Assembly: GCA_036897485.1 (NCBI GenBank)
Contig: JAYMTF010001031.1
Coordinates: forward strand, 1-27,074
DNA length: 27,074 nt
Reading direction: 5' to 3'
Source: Pelargonium nanum
Lineage: Eukaryota > Streptophyta > Magnoliopsida > Geraniales > Geraniaceae
Shown: in pieces, positions 1-11,099 of the stretch
Layout of the letters: each line of letters begins with the position of its first letter
Position numbering within the stretch: position 1 is the stretch's first letter
Notes under the pieces: model-generated
Seen by the model: the letters and a program-made list of their open reading frames with translations, nothing else
The model's database searches: none
What the model was told of the DNA's origin: nothing
Position numbers and translations under genes: made by a program

Positions 1-2820
1 TTTATTATAATTAATAAACTATTTTATAATATATAAAAATTAAAAAACGAGTTAAAAGTTAAAACGCAGATATTCTCTCTTTCTCCAAAGTGCGTTTTTG
101 TTTTCAACTATAAAACTTTGATATAAATAAATTAAACCATGTCAATAATATAATTTTGACACACAATAAGCACTTAAAACAATGAGCATTGGTTGCTTGT
201 GACAATTGATATAGCTTCTAATTCAAAATAAGTGAAGTGTTGTTTGTTTGCATGATGACATATAAAAGTAGATAGGGTCAAGCAGGTTAAACGCTTCAGA
301 TTTTCTTTGAACTCTCGAGTTTGAATTTTCATGTTGGTAGTATGGGTGAATAATTTGAGTTTGTAGAGGAGAGTTGCCCCTGTTGTGTAGCTCAACTGAT
401 AGAAAAACTCGAGTTTGAATTTTCATGTTGGTAGTATGGGTGAATTATTTGAGTTTGTAGAGAAGAGTTGCCCCTGTTGTGTAGCTCAATTAATAGAAAA
501 AGAATAAAAATGACATAAGATACTAACAATTGAAAAAATGTAAAAGGATGAAGGAATATAAATAATAGAAAATGAATAATTATACTACAACAAGTTAAAT
601 TATTGTTAATGTCCGGTCTAATCTTAGACTAATGTTTCGTCTTACATTTCTAAGTAAATTATGTGGTTTAGAGCTGACAATTTGAGCACAAACTCGTGTT
701 CTCCACTCCGGAACTCGTTATTATTTTTGCATGTTCAAACTTCATATATTATACAAGCCCGATTACTTATAAGTTTGATAAGCATACGTAAACTGTATAT
801 CCTGTATGTGGAACTCAAACGTCGTATTTATTTGCGATCAAATTCGAGCTAGATTTTTTCGACTTGGGCCTGCAAAATTTGAGCACGATCTCTTTGTTTG
901 TCTCTGAGTATCTATGAATTATTATAAATTATTTACAATATAGTTTTGTAGTATTATTTGGCTTTGTATGGGAAAAGCAAGAAGTGGAAGTGACGAAATT
1001 GACCTCGAAAACTGTTGAAAATGACAGAAGAGAAGAGTTACGGGAGGTCGCAGTCGCCGTTAATTAACGGACTCTCTCAACTCCCTCGTCGGCTCTTTCA
1101 ATTTTTGAACTTTCAATTTTTTATTTTTCACAACCACTACTCTATATAAATTCATAATCATTATATATATTAACTTTTAAAACATAATTAATTATATTTG
1201 TTCATCTATTTCATTATAATAGATTTCACTTATGTAAATCGGTTTCCGAACCGAACTGTCCATGCTTTAACTAACTCTTCAAATTCAGTGTCAGACATTT
1301 CGACGTGGGTTGATTTGCTAGTCCCGTCTCTCGTTGATAGCTTGTTGGATGCCGATCTTGATTAGTTAATAAATTAATAATGTCCTTCAAAAAAATTATA
1401 TATTTGTCCATGTTGTTATTTAAATCTACATCCACCAAATTTTTAATTTCTTTTATATGCCCTTGCTAGTTTTGAATTGTGTATGTTGTTGTCATGTCAA
1501 TTTTTACAAATATTAAACTTATATAGAGCTAATTGAACTTGTATTTAGTTCATTGTAAGTGTTTTTCGTAGTGAAAAATTAATGGAGCAGTCAATTTGGA
1601 CCGAACTCGCGGGTACTCTACACTCAATTCTATTTTTACCAACCCTAATCCATTCCGACTAATTTTGGGCCGGCTCGAATAAGTTCGCACAATACATTGA
1701 CCTTTTTCAGAAGAACACGGGATCAACATGTTATACAAGTCTCATATTTCTCAATGACATTTTAAAAAACAAATATGGATTACATATGAGGAGGGTACAT
1801 GAGCCTCATATTTCTCTGTGATCTTCAAGTCATACGAAAAGGGTCGAGATCCATATTGAAACTAATTTTAATGCTACAATATACACAAAATTTTGAAATT
1901 GTAATATTAAAAATTCAACTTTATTACCGATTTCACGTGTATTTTTATATATAACTCATTTCTTTCTTGTTACACTTACATCCATATTAGAATCGTCTCG
2001 TCACTTTCTCAAATTCAATTACAAATTGACACTAACGATACAAACTAAAAAAAACAACCAACTTACTAACCGACAGTTTTTTTTTATATGTCAAGTATAT
2101 ATATAATTTTTATGACAACAAAGGAATGGATTGGAGTAATTTACTGATATTTATGTGCACTATCAATAGCATGTCTGTCCTAAAATATTTAGGATTTTGA
2201 TTTCCAAAAACCTAATTTGTCAATCACTTCAAGATTCAAAATATTTCATAGAGATTCTACTTCTATACTCTATTTTTTTCTACCTTTTTGCTATTATAAA
2301 ATAACTTAGAGTATGTAGTTTCGTGTTACTTGCAAATATTTGTAAATATATCGATAATTGTCATAGGGTTCGCTAATAATCGATAGGAATCAAAAAGACG
2401 TACAATAATCTTTTACAAAATACACTCAATCAATATATTTGTAAATATGCAAATTTTATGACACGTACGTATTTTAACTGATATGATATTGTATATTGAA
2501 TTCGACCAAATAAATATATTGTGTTTGCATATTATGTTGTGTGATTGTAAAGTTTTATGTATAATTATATGGTACTTTACAAAAGTTGAAGATAAGATTT
2601 GCATTTTGAGAGAATGAGAGCAAAGATGTGCTTTATGAGATCATGCATTTCTTGGATTTGAATTATCATATGATAAGTTTTTCTTGCAAGTTGGATGTTG
2701 TTCTCACATTATCAATAAATTAAGTTGGTGATGACACCATGTATATGATTGTGACTTTGTGGTGCAATCCCATATCATCCCACTATATATTTATTTGATA
2801 TTTTTTTATCTAAACTATGA
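1..2820. other. AT-rich intergenic DNA, no gene seen
   Basis: Apart from the 94-bp duplication entered separately, I see only AT-rich spacer. The open frames are all under 70 codons and none resembles a known plant protein. Stretches around 660-890 and 1590-1740 are somewhat richer in GC, with decayed-looking repeats of CTCGA/GAGC and CCGAACTCG type. They look like relics of dispersed repeats, but I cannot assign them to a family. Confidence 0.6.
314..501. repeat. 94-bp direct tandem duplication with tRNA-like box A motif
   Basis: Copy 1 (314-407) and copy 2 (408-501) differ at only a handful of positions, for example GAATAATTT versus GAATTATTT and CAACTGATAG versus CAATTAATAG. Each copy starts CTCGAGTTTGAATTTTC and ends with TGTAGCTCAAnTnATAG followed by A residues. 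The TAGCTCAAnTGATAG part resembles an RNA polymerase III box A and GAGTTTGAATTTTC a degenerate box B. A tRNA-derived SINE fragment that was then duplicated is therefore plausible. The order and spacing of the boxes are wrong for an intact tRNA or SINE head, so the origin is inference; the duplication itself is directly visible. Confidence 0.8.
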
Positions 2821-3030
2821 GGTTCCTGAGCGGGCCCGCAAACTAGCGGTTGGCACCTTTAAGCCGTTTTACCACATCTAAACTAATCCTCATTCGAGCC
2901 GGGTAGGACCACAAGGACGGCAAAGCTCTCCCTACCAAGTTTTAACGCAGCTGCATTCCCTGGGACTCGAACTCGAGACCTCAAGTTAAGCTGGAACAAC
3001 CCCTTACCAGTTAACCCACGCGCTTGATGG
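2821..3030 (-). mobile_element. tRNA-derived SINE, reverse orientation (copy 1)
   Basis: Read on the minus strand, this 210-bp block starts near a box A-like GTGGGTTAACTGGTAAGG (about 3003-3020). A box B-like GAGTTCGAGTCCC follows (plus 2962-2974). The element ends with a tail containing TGCGGGCCCGCTC (plus 2828-2840) and then A-rich sequence. The tail is shared with the element at 12255-12460, which shows that both belong to one dispersed family. Its GC content stands out against the AT-rich surroundings. Pol III boxes plus a tRNA-unrelated body with no coding capacity is the normal plant SINE layout. Boundaries are approximate and no target-site duplication was confirmed. Confidence 0.75.
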
Positions 3031-4108
3031 TATATGTTTTTTTTATATCACGTGACATTTGATTTTTTTTTTTTTGTAAAAGCAATATCTACACCTTTGA
3101 CCAAAATGAATTAAAGTAGAAGCATGAAATTTTTTCCCCACTTAAAGCTCAAATCAATGCAATAGATACAATCTCAAAATGTTAATATCCAATCTTCCTT
3201 AAAAATCACCATTAAAGACAATATTAATAATATTAAAACAAAATATTTATCTCACACTTTCTAGTTTAACATTTAATTAGAATTTTGTCTTATTTGACCT
3301 ACAGTAAAAGAATGTGCACATTATAATTTATGTTCCATTAATTTTCCATTTCATTTCCATCTATTGTCCATTTCCCAAATTTTGTGAAGATTCAAAATGA
3401 ATTGGTTAAAGTAGGTATTGTTGTTGATCCAAAAATTACAAATTAAAACAGAAAATGAGAACTTAACATGTGGTGTTCGAGTGCTACATTATCTTCATTG
3501 CAAGAGATCAACCCATCTCAAAAGCAATAAGTTGGACTAATTACGCAGACTTGCTCCCGAACACAGTTTTGTGAACTTGTTCCTAATTATAACAGTCGTG
3601 TCCGACTCCCGAATCGAGCCAAAGTGTGCATGATAATCATGCATTACATGCAAGTGAGTTGTCTGCTATATCTGGATTCAGTCGAGACTCAACTTGTAAT
3701 AGTAACTAAAATACTTAATAATTCCGGTATATATATCATTTTGTGTGAGAAAAGAAAAGTTGTATATATATACAAAGGACACAAATTTTGAGTCAATGGT
3801 CAAATATGGTTATCAGTTAGTGGCCGACTAGTTATTTACAGTTAAATAACGATATGTTTATAGGTACTATGTACTACTACATAGGTTAGGGACAATAATC
3901 GAATGGCTCGAAAAAGGTGTAAAGGTTCGATGAACGGCCAGAGATCAAGATTTGAATTGGTGTCTGTGGCCACCTTTCTGCCACGTGGATCGGTCGGAAC
4001 AGACATAAAACGGTCAAAGCGGCGGCTTCGTCGACGTGACTACGACTTGTCGTCCAAGTACGACCCCATTTTCTCAAAAATCTTTAAATTGAATTATTAT
4101 TATTATTA
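3031..4108. other. Intergenic DNA with a GC-rich block at about 3955-4075
   Basis: Mostly AT-rich spacer without a credible gene. At about 3955-4075 base composition rises abruptly, with many CG dinucleotides and a palindromic G-box CCACGTGG at 3981-3988. Short frames run through the block on both strands (plus 3903-4109, minus 3886-4077), but neither protein resembles a known family. It may be an old promoter, a gene remnant or part of a repeat. Confidence 0.4.
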
Positions 4109-4482
4109 GGTAACCAATTTGGTTCTCAAACTTTAGTGTTTTGACCCAAATTGATCTCTACACTTTTTTTAATCAAAAATAGTCCCTCAACTTTGATGTT
4201 TCGCTCCAATTTGGTCCTTGAACTTTGTTTTGACCCGAAATGGTCCCTGAACTTTCACATAATGACCCAAAATGGTCCTTGTCCTAAGAGCTTATATCAA
4301 AAGTTGAAGCACCAAATTGGGTCAATATTTGAAAGTTCAATGACCATTTTGGGTCAAAACAAAGTCCAGGGACCAAATTGGGTTAAAACACCAAAGTTTA
4401 AAGACCATTTTTGGTTAAAAAAACTTCAAAGACCAAATTGAATCAAACATCAAAGTTCAGAGACCAAATTGGGTCTTTTACC
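4109..4482. mobile_element. Fold-back / long-TIR nonautonomous element
   Basis: The 374-bp block is a long imperfect inverted repeat. The left arm (about 4109-4265) begins GGTAACCAATTTGGTTCTCA and carries repeated units such as TTGACCCAAATTG and GGTCCcTGAACTTT. The right arm (about 4305-4482) carries the reverse complements (AAAGTTCAGnGACCAAATTG) and ends GGGTCTTTTACC. A short AT-rich centre separates them. Both sides are flanked by TTATTATTATTA, compatible with a 9-12 bp target-site duplication, although a pre-existing ATT microsatellite would look the same. Long TIRs with that TSD size suggest a Mutator-type fold-back element. There is no transposase. Confidence 0.7.
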
Positions 4483-6833
4483 TTATTATTATTATTTGAT
4501 TCAAAAACTTGCATGCATAGTTAATTATTCGTGTTATGACACGTCTGAGACGCTCTATATAAAGTTATGAATTCGGATTTCACACCGAATTCATATCAAT
4601 TTTTTTAATACAGATGAAATAAGAGAAATTTGAATATAATTTCAAAATTATCGAATTGAGTCATATGAAACTCAATTTTAGTGTCTAATGAGGGTTCGTC
4701 TGATCCAATCCGATCAACTTCTTTTACATAAAAAATATGATTTAAATGCCCGCATATTTGGATTTATATTGCTACCTCTATCTTTATATATTCTTATTGT
4801 TTATAGTATTGTTGAAGAATTTAAATAAGAGCTATTAAAGACCATGTGTCATCTCTTTCCCCCCTTTTTTTTCCCCTTCTTTTATTAATGGACTCAACTA
4901 AAATTGTACAATGTCATCAATATATGTAACATGACTTGTCAATTTATAACAAAAATAAAAATTCCAAATTCTTGAAATTGCTCTTCACCATCCAAATTGT
5001 ACAATATTTGGAGATTATTAAAGTCCCCAATAAAATCATGTACTATTTTTCTTCTTCAAGAGATTAGCCAAATAATTTTGGTCGCTTCATTTGTATCTTT
5101 AAATAAATACACACAAATTTTACTATATTATCGGCTAGATGTTACACAACATTTATGATGAAACGGTCTATTTGTTCTTTGATTTCTCTCTCTTTTTTTT
5201 CTTTTTTTTTGTTTATGTTTGTGTGACAATTTGTTGAAACATATATTTACCTATTTGTTGTAATATATAATTGTTGTTCCTCAAGACAATATATAATATT
5301 GATGCCAACTAGATCTAGTTTGTTCACTTTTTTAATTTAATATGTTAAATTGGAATCTCTAATCTCTGGAACGTGATGTCCAACACTTGATTAAGATATC
5401 AAAAGATTTAATTATAAATAATAAATAAAACATCTACTATAATATTAATATGGATTATTATCATATCATAACAGATTCAACCCTAAATAATATGTCATGC
5501 ATGACAACATCAACAAGAATTAAATTATACAACAGCATTATGCCCACATTTTAATCTTAAGATCTTAGTTCGAATAACATGTCGGTTTAACATTATAAAA
5601 TTTAAATATGTCTAATTTCGACATTATTATTGAGTCAGATTCTAGTTTCAGAACTTAAAATTTGCCGCGTTAGATATTCATAACGAGCATATAAAACCAT
5701 TTATGAGACATTGCCGCGTGAAAAAAAAACAACGTATTGATGTTGACAATAGAAATAGGATTCCTTGTCAACGTTTGAGAATTTTTCTAAGGAGTTGTCA
5801 ATTTAGATGCCTTGTCTCTCCCTCTAGGGAAGTTTCTTTGTAGATTTCATTGTCAAAGGATATTTCCTAATTTTAGTGTTTCTTCTCTTTTTTCTTCCAT
5901 TGCCCAAATTATCTTCTCATTGACATTTGAGTATTGTTACGCAAAAACTGCAATTATAAAATACAGTATAAAATCAATTCAGCTAAAAACTCAATATGAT
6001 AGTTGAGGTTTCCATTTATACTATAATATTATATTTCAACACGTCTTTTTACGTGTAAGTGCGTTATGACTAGTGTATTGATGAGAGATAAATAGAAATC
6101 GACACATTTCCGTTTTAATTTTACAGTTGAACTGATATGAGAAAATAGAGTCCGTCCTAGTTATAGTTTGCAGGTGGAATGAAAAAAAATAGTATGAAGT
6201 TCATTGTAACTAGATAAGGATGTAGGAGAAAAGACATATACAAAGCTCGAAGAAAAGACTAAAAAGCCCATTGAGAGAGCTGACCTTCCGGAGTAAGACT
6301 CTAATACTATATTAGAGGAGCGATTCAACTAAAAGGTCAAACTGATAGTCGAAGTCGCAATTTGTACTCCGATATCATATTCCAACAAAATATGATATGT
6401 TGATTAGATCACCAACTCGATCCATATTTGTATACTGAGTCCCTCGTTTAGATAGTACTTTTGACTATCAAGTCAGTGATTTGCTAATACGAAAATGATG
6501 TGTCAATTAATGGGACAATTAACAATCTTCGGCTATACCAATGTCCAAGCATTTGGGCCCAATTTATCTTTCATTTTGGCCCATCTAATTTTAACCGTAA
6601 AAGCCCAGCCCATCTTCATTTTGGTCAACATATTTTCACTTTGATTCTATATGTAACATTTATTCATGCCCAGCAAACAAGCTTAACTCTAGACCTTTCA
6701 CCCAGAAAATTCTATCTGATAAAGAGCTAATTCCTATATATTGACTGAAACTATTTTTCTACATACAAAAATTACAATGGCCCAAAACCCATACATGCAT
6801 ATGCTTATGAGAATAAAGCTATCTTGCATGAAA
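4483..6833. other. Intergenic DNA, no supported gene
   Basis: This is AT-rich spacer. Short frames such as plus 5812-6006 have no recognisable domain and no intron-exon context. Around 6230-6480 there is more balanced sequence (CCGGAGTAAGACTC, CGATATCATATTCCAAC) that looks like a decayed LTR-type relic. Around 6550-6625 several TGGGCC/GGCCCA/AGCCCA motifs occur close together without a downstream gene. The final 100 bp or so probably contain the 3' UTR of the DUF3527 gene. Confidence 0.45.
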
Positions 6834-9483
6834 CTAGACCCTACCAACAGGAGAGAGAGGAGGATTAGAAACGTATCTGGTCGGGAAATTTCCATCCAAT
6901 GTAGGTTCCCGGGAGTCTTTCGAGGAACCGGGAAACTTCTGGCAGTTCAATACCGCTACGCTGATGAAGAATGCTTGCAGCAACGACATTGATGCACTGA
7001 AGGTGATTGAGTAAAGGCCGTTCTTTATTGGTGCCAAGCTGAAGACGGGCTTGTCTTGTCGAGTTCCTTCCTGAATTCATATACAATGCCAAAGATGTTA
7101 TAAACCAGCGATGAGGGGATTAATAGAAATGTTTGAAATAGCTACGACTGAGAAGCAGTACCTGAACAAAAAGCTCGAAACGTTCTTGTATTGGGCAAGC
7201 TATGGATATTTTTGGGACCTTGTTATGTTCATCGTAGTTGGAGAGCACACGTAGCTTGCAACCTATGTCCCAGCCTCCACAGTCACATGATCCGCCGGAT
7301 CTCCAACGATCAATCAATGGCGAAGGAACGCCTTTTGCTGGCAAGCTATGAAGACCACCTGGAAGTATGGCTACAGTACTCGCAAAACCTTCCTTATTAG
7401 GGACCTTGACAACAACAGCTGCGAGCTCTCTATGGGTTGAGGATTTGGCTGAATCTTGGTCTTCAGGTTGAATCTCGACACCAAACAAAACAGACTCTGT
7501 GATCACACACGGGTTTGAATTTACCGAGGAATGGAGGGTGGAGATCTTCATCTGACCAACAACATTGTACGCGTATTCACATTTTTTCTCCTTGCTTCCT
7601 TGATTCATCCAGCCCCCGCTTTTCTTCTTGATTTCATTAACAGAGTAAAATGTGAAATTCTCAGAGGAATCGTCCTTCTCAGCTGCCGTGAAATTTCTGA
7701 TCGTGGCTGCAAGAATATGGTTGTTGTCGTCGGAGACAAATCTAAACAATGGGAGCCCATTCTTTACGGTCAGTTGCAGAAATGCTTGAATCGAGAATGC
7801 CACTGGTTTCTCATTGTCAACGAAATCACTAGTGGATTCGCTAGCATTACTTAACCTGAAGCTAGAAGATTTCGAGCTTGCCTTTGATGGCTGAATAGTT
7901 TCAGCAGCCTTAGATTTCAGTAGTGGGTCTAGCCACCTTCTCAAAGGGCTGGACTTAGCTCTGTTGTGTAGATTTTTCTTCTCTTTGTTTAAACTATCCG
8001 AACAGTCAGAGGCTTCAGATTTTATAGGACCGGACTTGGTGCTGAGATATGTTGAGCTAAACTGTGGGACACCTGAACCCTCCTTTAAACTTGAACTTCT
8101 GCTCATCCGGCCTAGACTAAAGCTGAACCGACGATTGGGTGTCGGGTTTCTACCTTCTCCACTTGACCCTTCATTGGTTGCTCGATCCAATACTTTAGGA
8201 CTTTCAACTAGATTTAAGTCCATAGACTTACTGTTAAACTTGTTCTTTGCAGCATTTTTACCTTGGAATGGCATAAGCGGCACCTCAGATGCGCCAAATG
8301 GAAGCTCTATATTCTGAGCATTGATCTGACTATAACGCAACATGTCCGGCTCAGAGGTGGTCTCAACTCTAGAAGGCAGTGGGCATGAATGGGGAATTTC
8401 AGAAGGGCGAACCTTCCCAGGATAAAAGCAACCTGAAAATTTACTTTGATCTGCTGACTGTCCAGTCTGGAATACGTCTGAAAGGCTGTTCTGACGAGAT
8501 TTTCGGGGCAAAATGAGAACAATATTGCTGCGCTCTCCAGGGCAATGATGATGTGCAAGATTAATGGCTGATTCTTGACACTCCTGTACTCTCGTCTTAG
8601 TATCGCTGTTCTCATGAGTACTAACGTTTTCCTTTGTGCTGAGTGAGGCCACGTGATTTCTCAACTTTGATGATGAAGACCCCAATTCTGAAGTGACTTC
8701 TTCAAAGCTATTTCTCTTGACTCCTTCCTTCTGCAGCTCTCCCGCTCCCTTAGGTTTTCGATCTTGAGCTCTCACATTCTTTTCTAGCCTTCCCTGATAT
8801 CTCAAGTTGGATGACGGATTCCCAATTTCCGAAGAAACATTTTTACCCAAGTCTTTTCTCTGGCTCTTTTCATTCGAACAACTTCCGCTAGATGACTTAT
8901 AGGGCTTTTTCTTCTGTCCATCCAAGGTGCTTCCAGAAGCAGTTTCAAAATCTTGAAATCGCATTACCTTCTGTGCGAGTTGAGCAGGGGACTTGCAGTG
9001 ATCTGCACCAGACAAGATAAATGACCCTGTAGATGTCTTCCGCGAAGAATCAACACTACTGGATGGTGCATTCTTGCTACTGCGGGCAGGGACAGTCTCC
9101 TGTTTATGATGCCATTTCTCAAGACGGGACCAATCTAGAACTCCAACATTTAATGCCTTCTCTCGAGTCTTTTCTCCAGTCTCCACACGCTGGAGATAAG
9201 AAGGAACATCAGACATGTACTTAATAAACTCGTCATTCTTCTTGGCCTTTCCTCTATTAGATGGCTTCTCATAATTTCCAGAAGATTTTGGTTGAACCAA
9301 TCCACAGTCTGCATTATGTTTTCCTTCATGAACTGAACCCCTACACGGAACATCAGCATGATTTTTTACTCTTGACTTGTCTTGATACTTGCTAAAATTT
9401 GCTTGGGGTGAATGAGCTCTCTCCTTCATTTTTGAGTTTTGCAACAGTTTCGAGTTCTTTTCGAGCTCTAAACTGAATCCCAT
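6834..9483 (-). CDS. DUF3527 domain protein, two coding exons
   Basis: The coding sequence is complement(6834-7070, 7162-9483), giving 774 + 78 = 852 residues. The 91-bp intron has donor CAG|GTACTG and acceptor TTCAG|GA in phase 0. Splicing turns the apparent C-terminus into ...FELFVQ-EGTRQDKPVFSLAP... and ends in PPLSPVGRV, the conserved tail I associate with this plant family. Reading through the intron would add only 13 unrelated residues. The N-terminal half is Ser/Lys/Asn-rich and probably disordered, with a conserved-looking DWSRLEKW near residue 117. The C-terminal part is the DUF3527 region, including a cysteine cluster CDCGGWDIGC at 733-742. No signal peptide or membrane segment is evident. 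The molecular function of the family is unknown to me. The ATG at 9483 is the first in frame. Convincing as a gene; product name is family-level only. Confidence 0.9.
7071..7161 (-). other. Intron of the DUF3527 gene
   Basis: A 91-bp intron in phase 0 with GT at 7161-7160 and AG at 7072-7071 (minus-strand reading). It is T-rich, and removing it joins two frames that each carry family-conserved sequence. An in-frame stop lies 13 codons inside it, so retention would truncate the last 78 residues. Confidence 0.85.
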
Positions 9484-10875
9484 ATCTCAAGCAGATCCTA
9501 GGTACTCATTTAAACATCAGCATGGACTCAAATTTTCGCCAAAGCATGGTGCAAGAGAAGCTCACTCTTCTAGAACTCACTTCACACATTAAAAAGAAAC
9601 TAGAGTCAAAAGACTAAAATATCAACAACAAAAAAGAATGAGCTTCTAAAATTAGAATTCAAATAGTATGACAGTAATGAGGTAAGAACTCAAAACTTCA
9701 ATAATGAGAATAATTATCACATTTCTCACATCTGCCTCACACTGATAAAATTCAAAAGATAATCTGAAGCCACCATTTCTCATAAATCATAAAGGTTCAT
9801 AGCATACGCACAGTCACACACATATGCCGAATAATCAGACAAGAATTGCTAAGATAATAAACAAAACAAAAAATTCATTTCAATTATCAGAGATCAGATT
9901 CAGAGCATACAGCTTTTCTACATTTTCATGAATGTTGTCTTGTACACTAATCAGCAACCTTGATTATATACTAACACAGATATATTATTTTCAATTCCAA
10001 TCCTTATTTTTTCAAATACATAGCAAACAAGGAGCAATTCTTGCATTCTTAATCCAATTGATCTTAAAGACATTTCAGAACTAATAAATCTACTTCACTT
10101 TCCAGCATTAAATCCAGAAAGATAAATCATAGGTAGCAAAAACAGAACTGAAATCATTTAATTATCTGAGAAAATCACGGATACCGAGTTCAACGCAATG
10201 CTAAATCATCATTATGCATCGATTCACGGACAACAATGTAATAAATACTGGATAAACTGATAAATTCAAAGATTCTAGGCTCCATTGCCTCATTCGTCAC
10301 GCGGTACAAAAATCCACGCACATTCAACGAAAAAAAGAAAAAAAGAACTCGCAGATCTAAACAGAAAACGAGAGACGATAACTGACAATAACTAAACCTC
10401 TGTTTGGCTGCCGAGAAAATTACGGGGAAAACGATTATCCAAAACAGAAACAAACAAAACCTGGCGGTTTTATCCAGCGCGAGGAAAACAACCAAACGCA
10501 GAGAACAAAGCACAGCACGCCAAGCAAAATAGCAAAAATCGAAGAACGTGAATTCAACGGAAACAGATTCGAAGTTTCGAAAACGCACCAACCGAAACGC
10601 AGCCGCGCGAATCGAGAATCGCCGATCTCGAAGACGATCGAGGCAATGTTGTTTGGCTCAGCAGCAATGTCCGAAACCGTAGATTCCAAGAAAAGCAAAG
10701 AACAACAGAAACCGAGACAAAAAGCGAATCGATCGAGAATCTCAATCTTCTCTGAAACGTAACGGAATCGAATCGCGAGAGAGAGAGAGCGACGAAGAAG
10801 CGAAACGTTTTTTCTTCTTCAAACTGTGTGTGAGTTGTGACAGTGAGTGAGTGAGTGAGTGAGAGAGAGAGAGAT
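9484..10875 (-). other. Probable 5' leader and leader intron of the DUF3527 gene
   Basis: No coding exon is visible upstream of the ATG at 9483. A plausible leader exon runs from about 10875 to 10461. It is pyrimidine-rich on the minus strand, with CT and CACT repeats at its 5' side. Its donor would be CGCCAG|GTTTTG (intron from 10460) and the acceptor CCTAG|GATCTG (intron to 9498), giving a leader intron of about 963 bp. The interior (9500-10180) is AT-rich and T-biased on the minus strand, as plant introns are. Frames of 76-133 codons in this stretch have repetitive or biased composition and look spurious. Inference only; another donor near 10396 is possible. Confidence 0.5.
10842..10874. 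repeat. GTGA / GA microsatellite
   Basis: A run of GTGA units (10842-10863) passes into GA units ending at 10874. On the minus strand this reads as CT-rich sequence near the presumed transcription start of the DUF3527 gene, a common position for CT repeats in plant leaders. A second short GA run lies at about 10780-10791. Confidence 0.85.
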
Positions 10876-10937
10876 TGAAGATGATGGATCGGACAGTGCG
10901 TATCGTTTTCAATCGGACGGTGGAAAATGATTGCTTG

Positions 10938-11099
10938 TGGGCCCATCTGGGTCCCACGTGTGGGGTCCGCATTGGAGATTTTCTTGCTTTGTCGCGAATC
11001 CCGAAGGAGTAGTGTGGGGCTCTGTGGTCCCCACCTGGTGACGTCAGCGTTGATTCCGCGGGGCCGTTTTGGGCTTTGAGATTTGGGCTTTTGGGCCCA
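10938..11099 (-). promoter_or_regulatory. Putative promoter of the DUF3527 gene: site II, G-box and C-box motifs
   Basis: Just upstream of the CT-rich leader are TGGGCCCA (10938-10945), a G-box CACGTG (10955-10960), a perfect palindromic TGACGTCA (11039-11046) and TTGGGCCCA (11091-11099). TGGGCC is the core of plant site II elements in promoters of growth- and translation-related genes. CACGTG and TGACGTCA are classic plant bZIP/bHLH sites. No obvious TATA box was seen. Motifs are direct observations; function is inferred from their position. Confidence 0.5.

Noticed and set aside
386..423. tRNA gene
   Set aside because: Box A- and B-like motifs are present, but order, spacing and pairing do not allow a cloverleaf.
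4151..4441. 96-codon plus-strand frame
   Set aside because: It lies wholly inside the fold-back element and its repeats (PKWSLN, QNGPCPKS) mirror the DNA modules.
7120..7161. Read-through C-terminus of the DUF3527 ORF (13 extra residues after FELFVQ)
   Set aside because: A GT donor after CAG and a TTCAG acceptor at 7071 restore the conserved family C-terminus; the read-through tail is intron sequence.
10190..10972. Several minus-strand frames of 76-133 codons upstream of the DUF3527 gene
   Set aside because: They overlap each other, have biased Ser/Leu/Phe composition from CT repeats, show no domain, and fall in the presumed leader and promoter.
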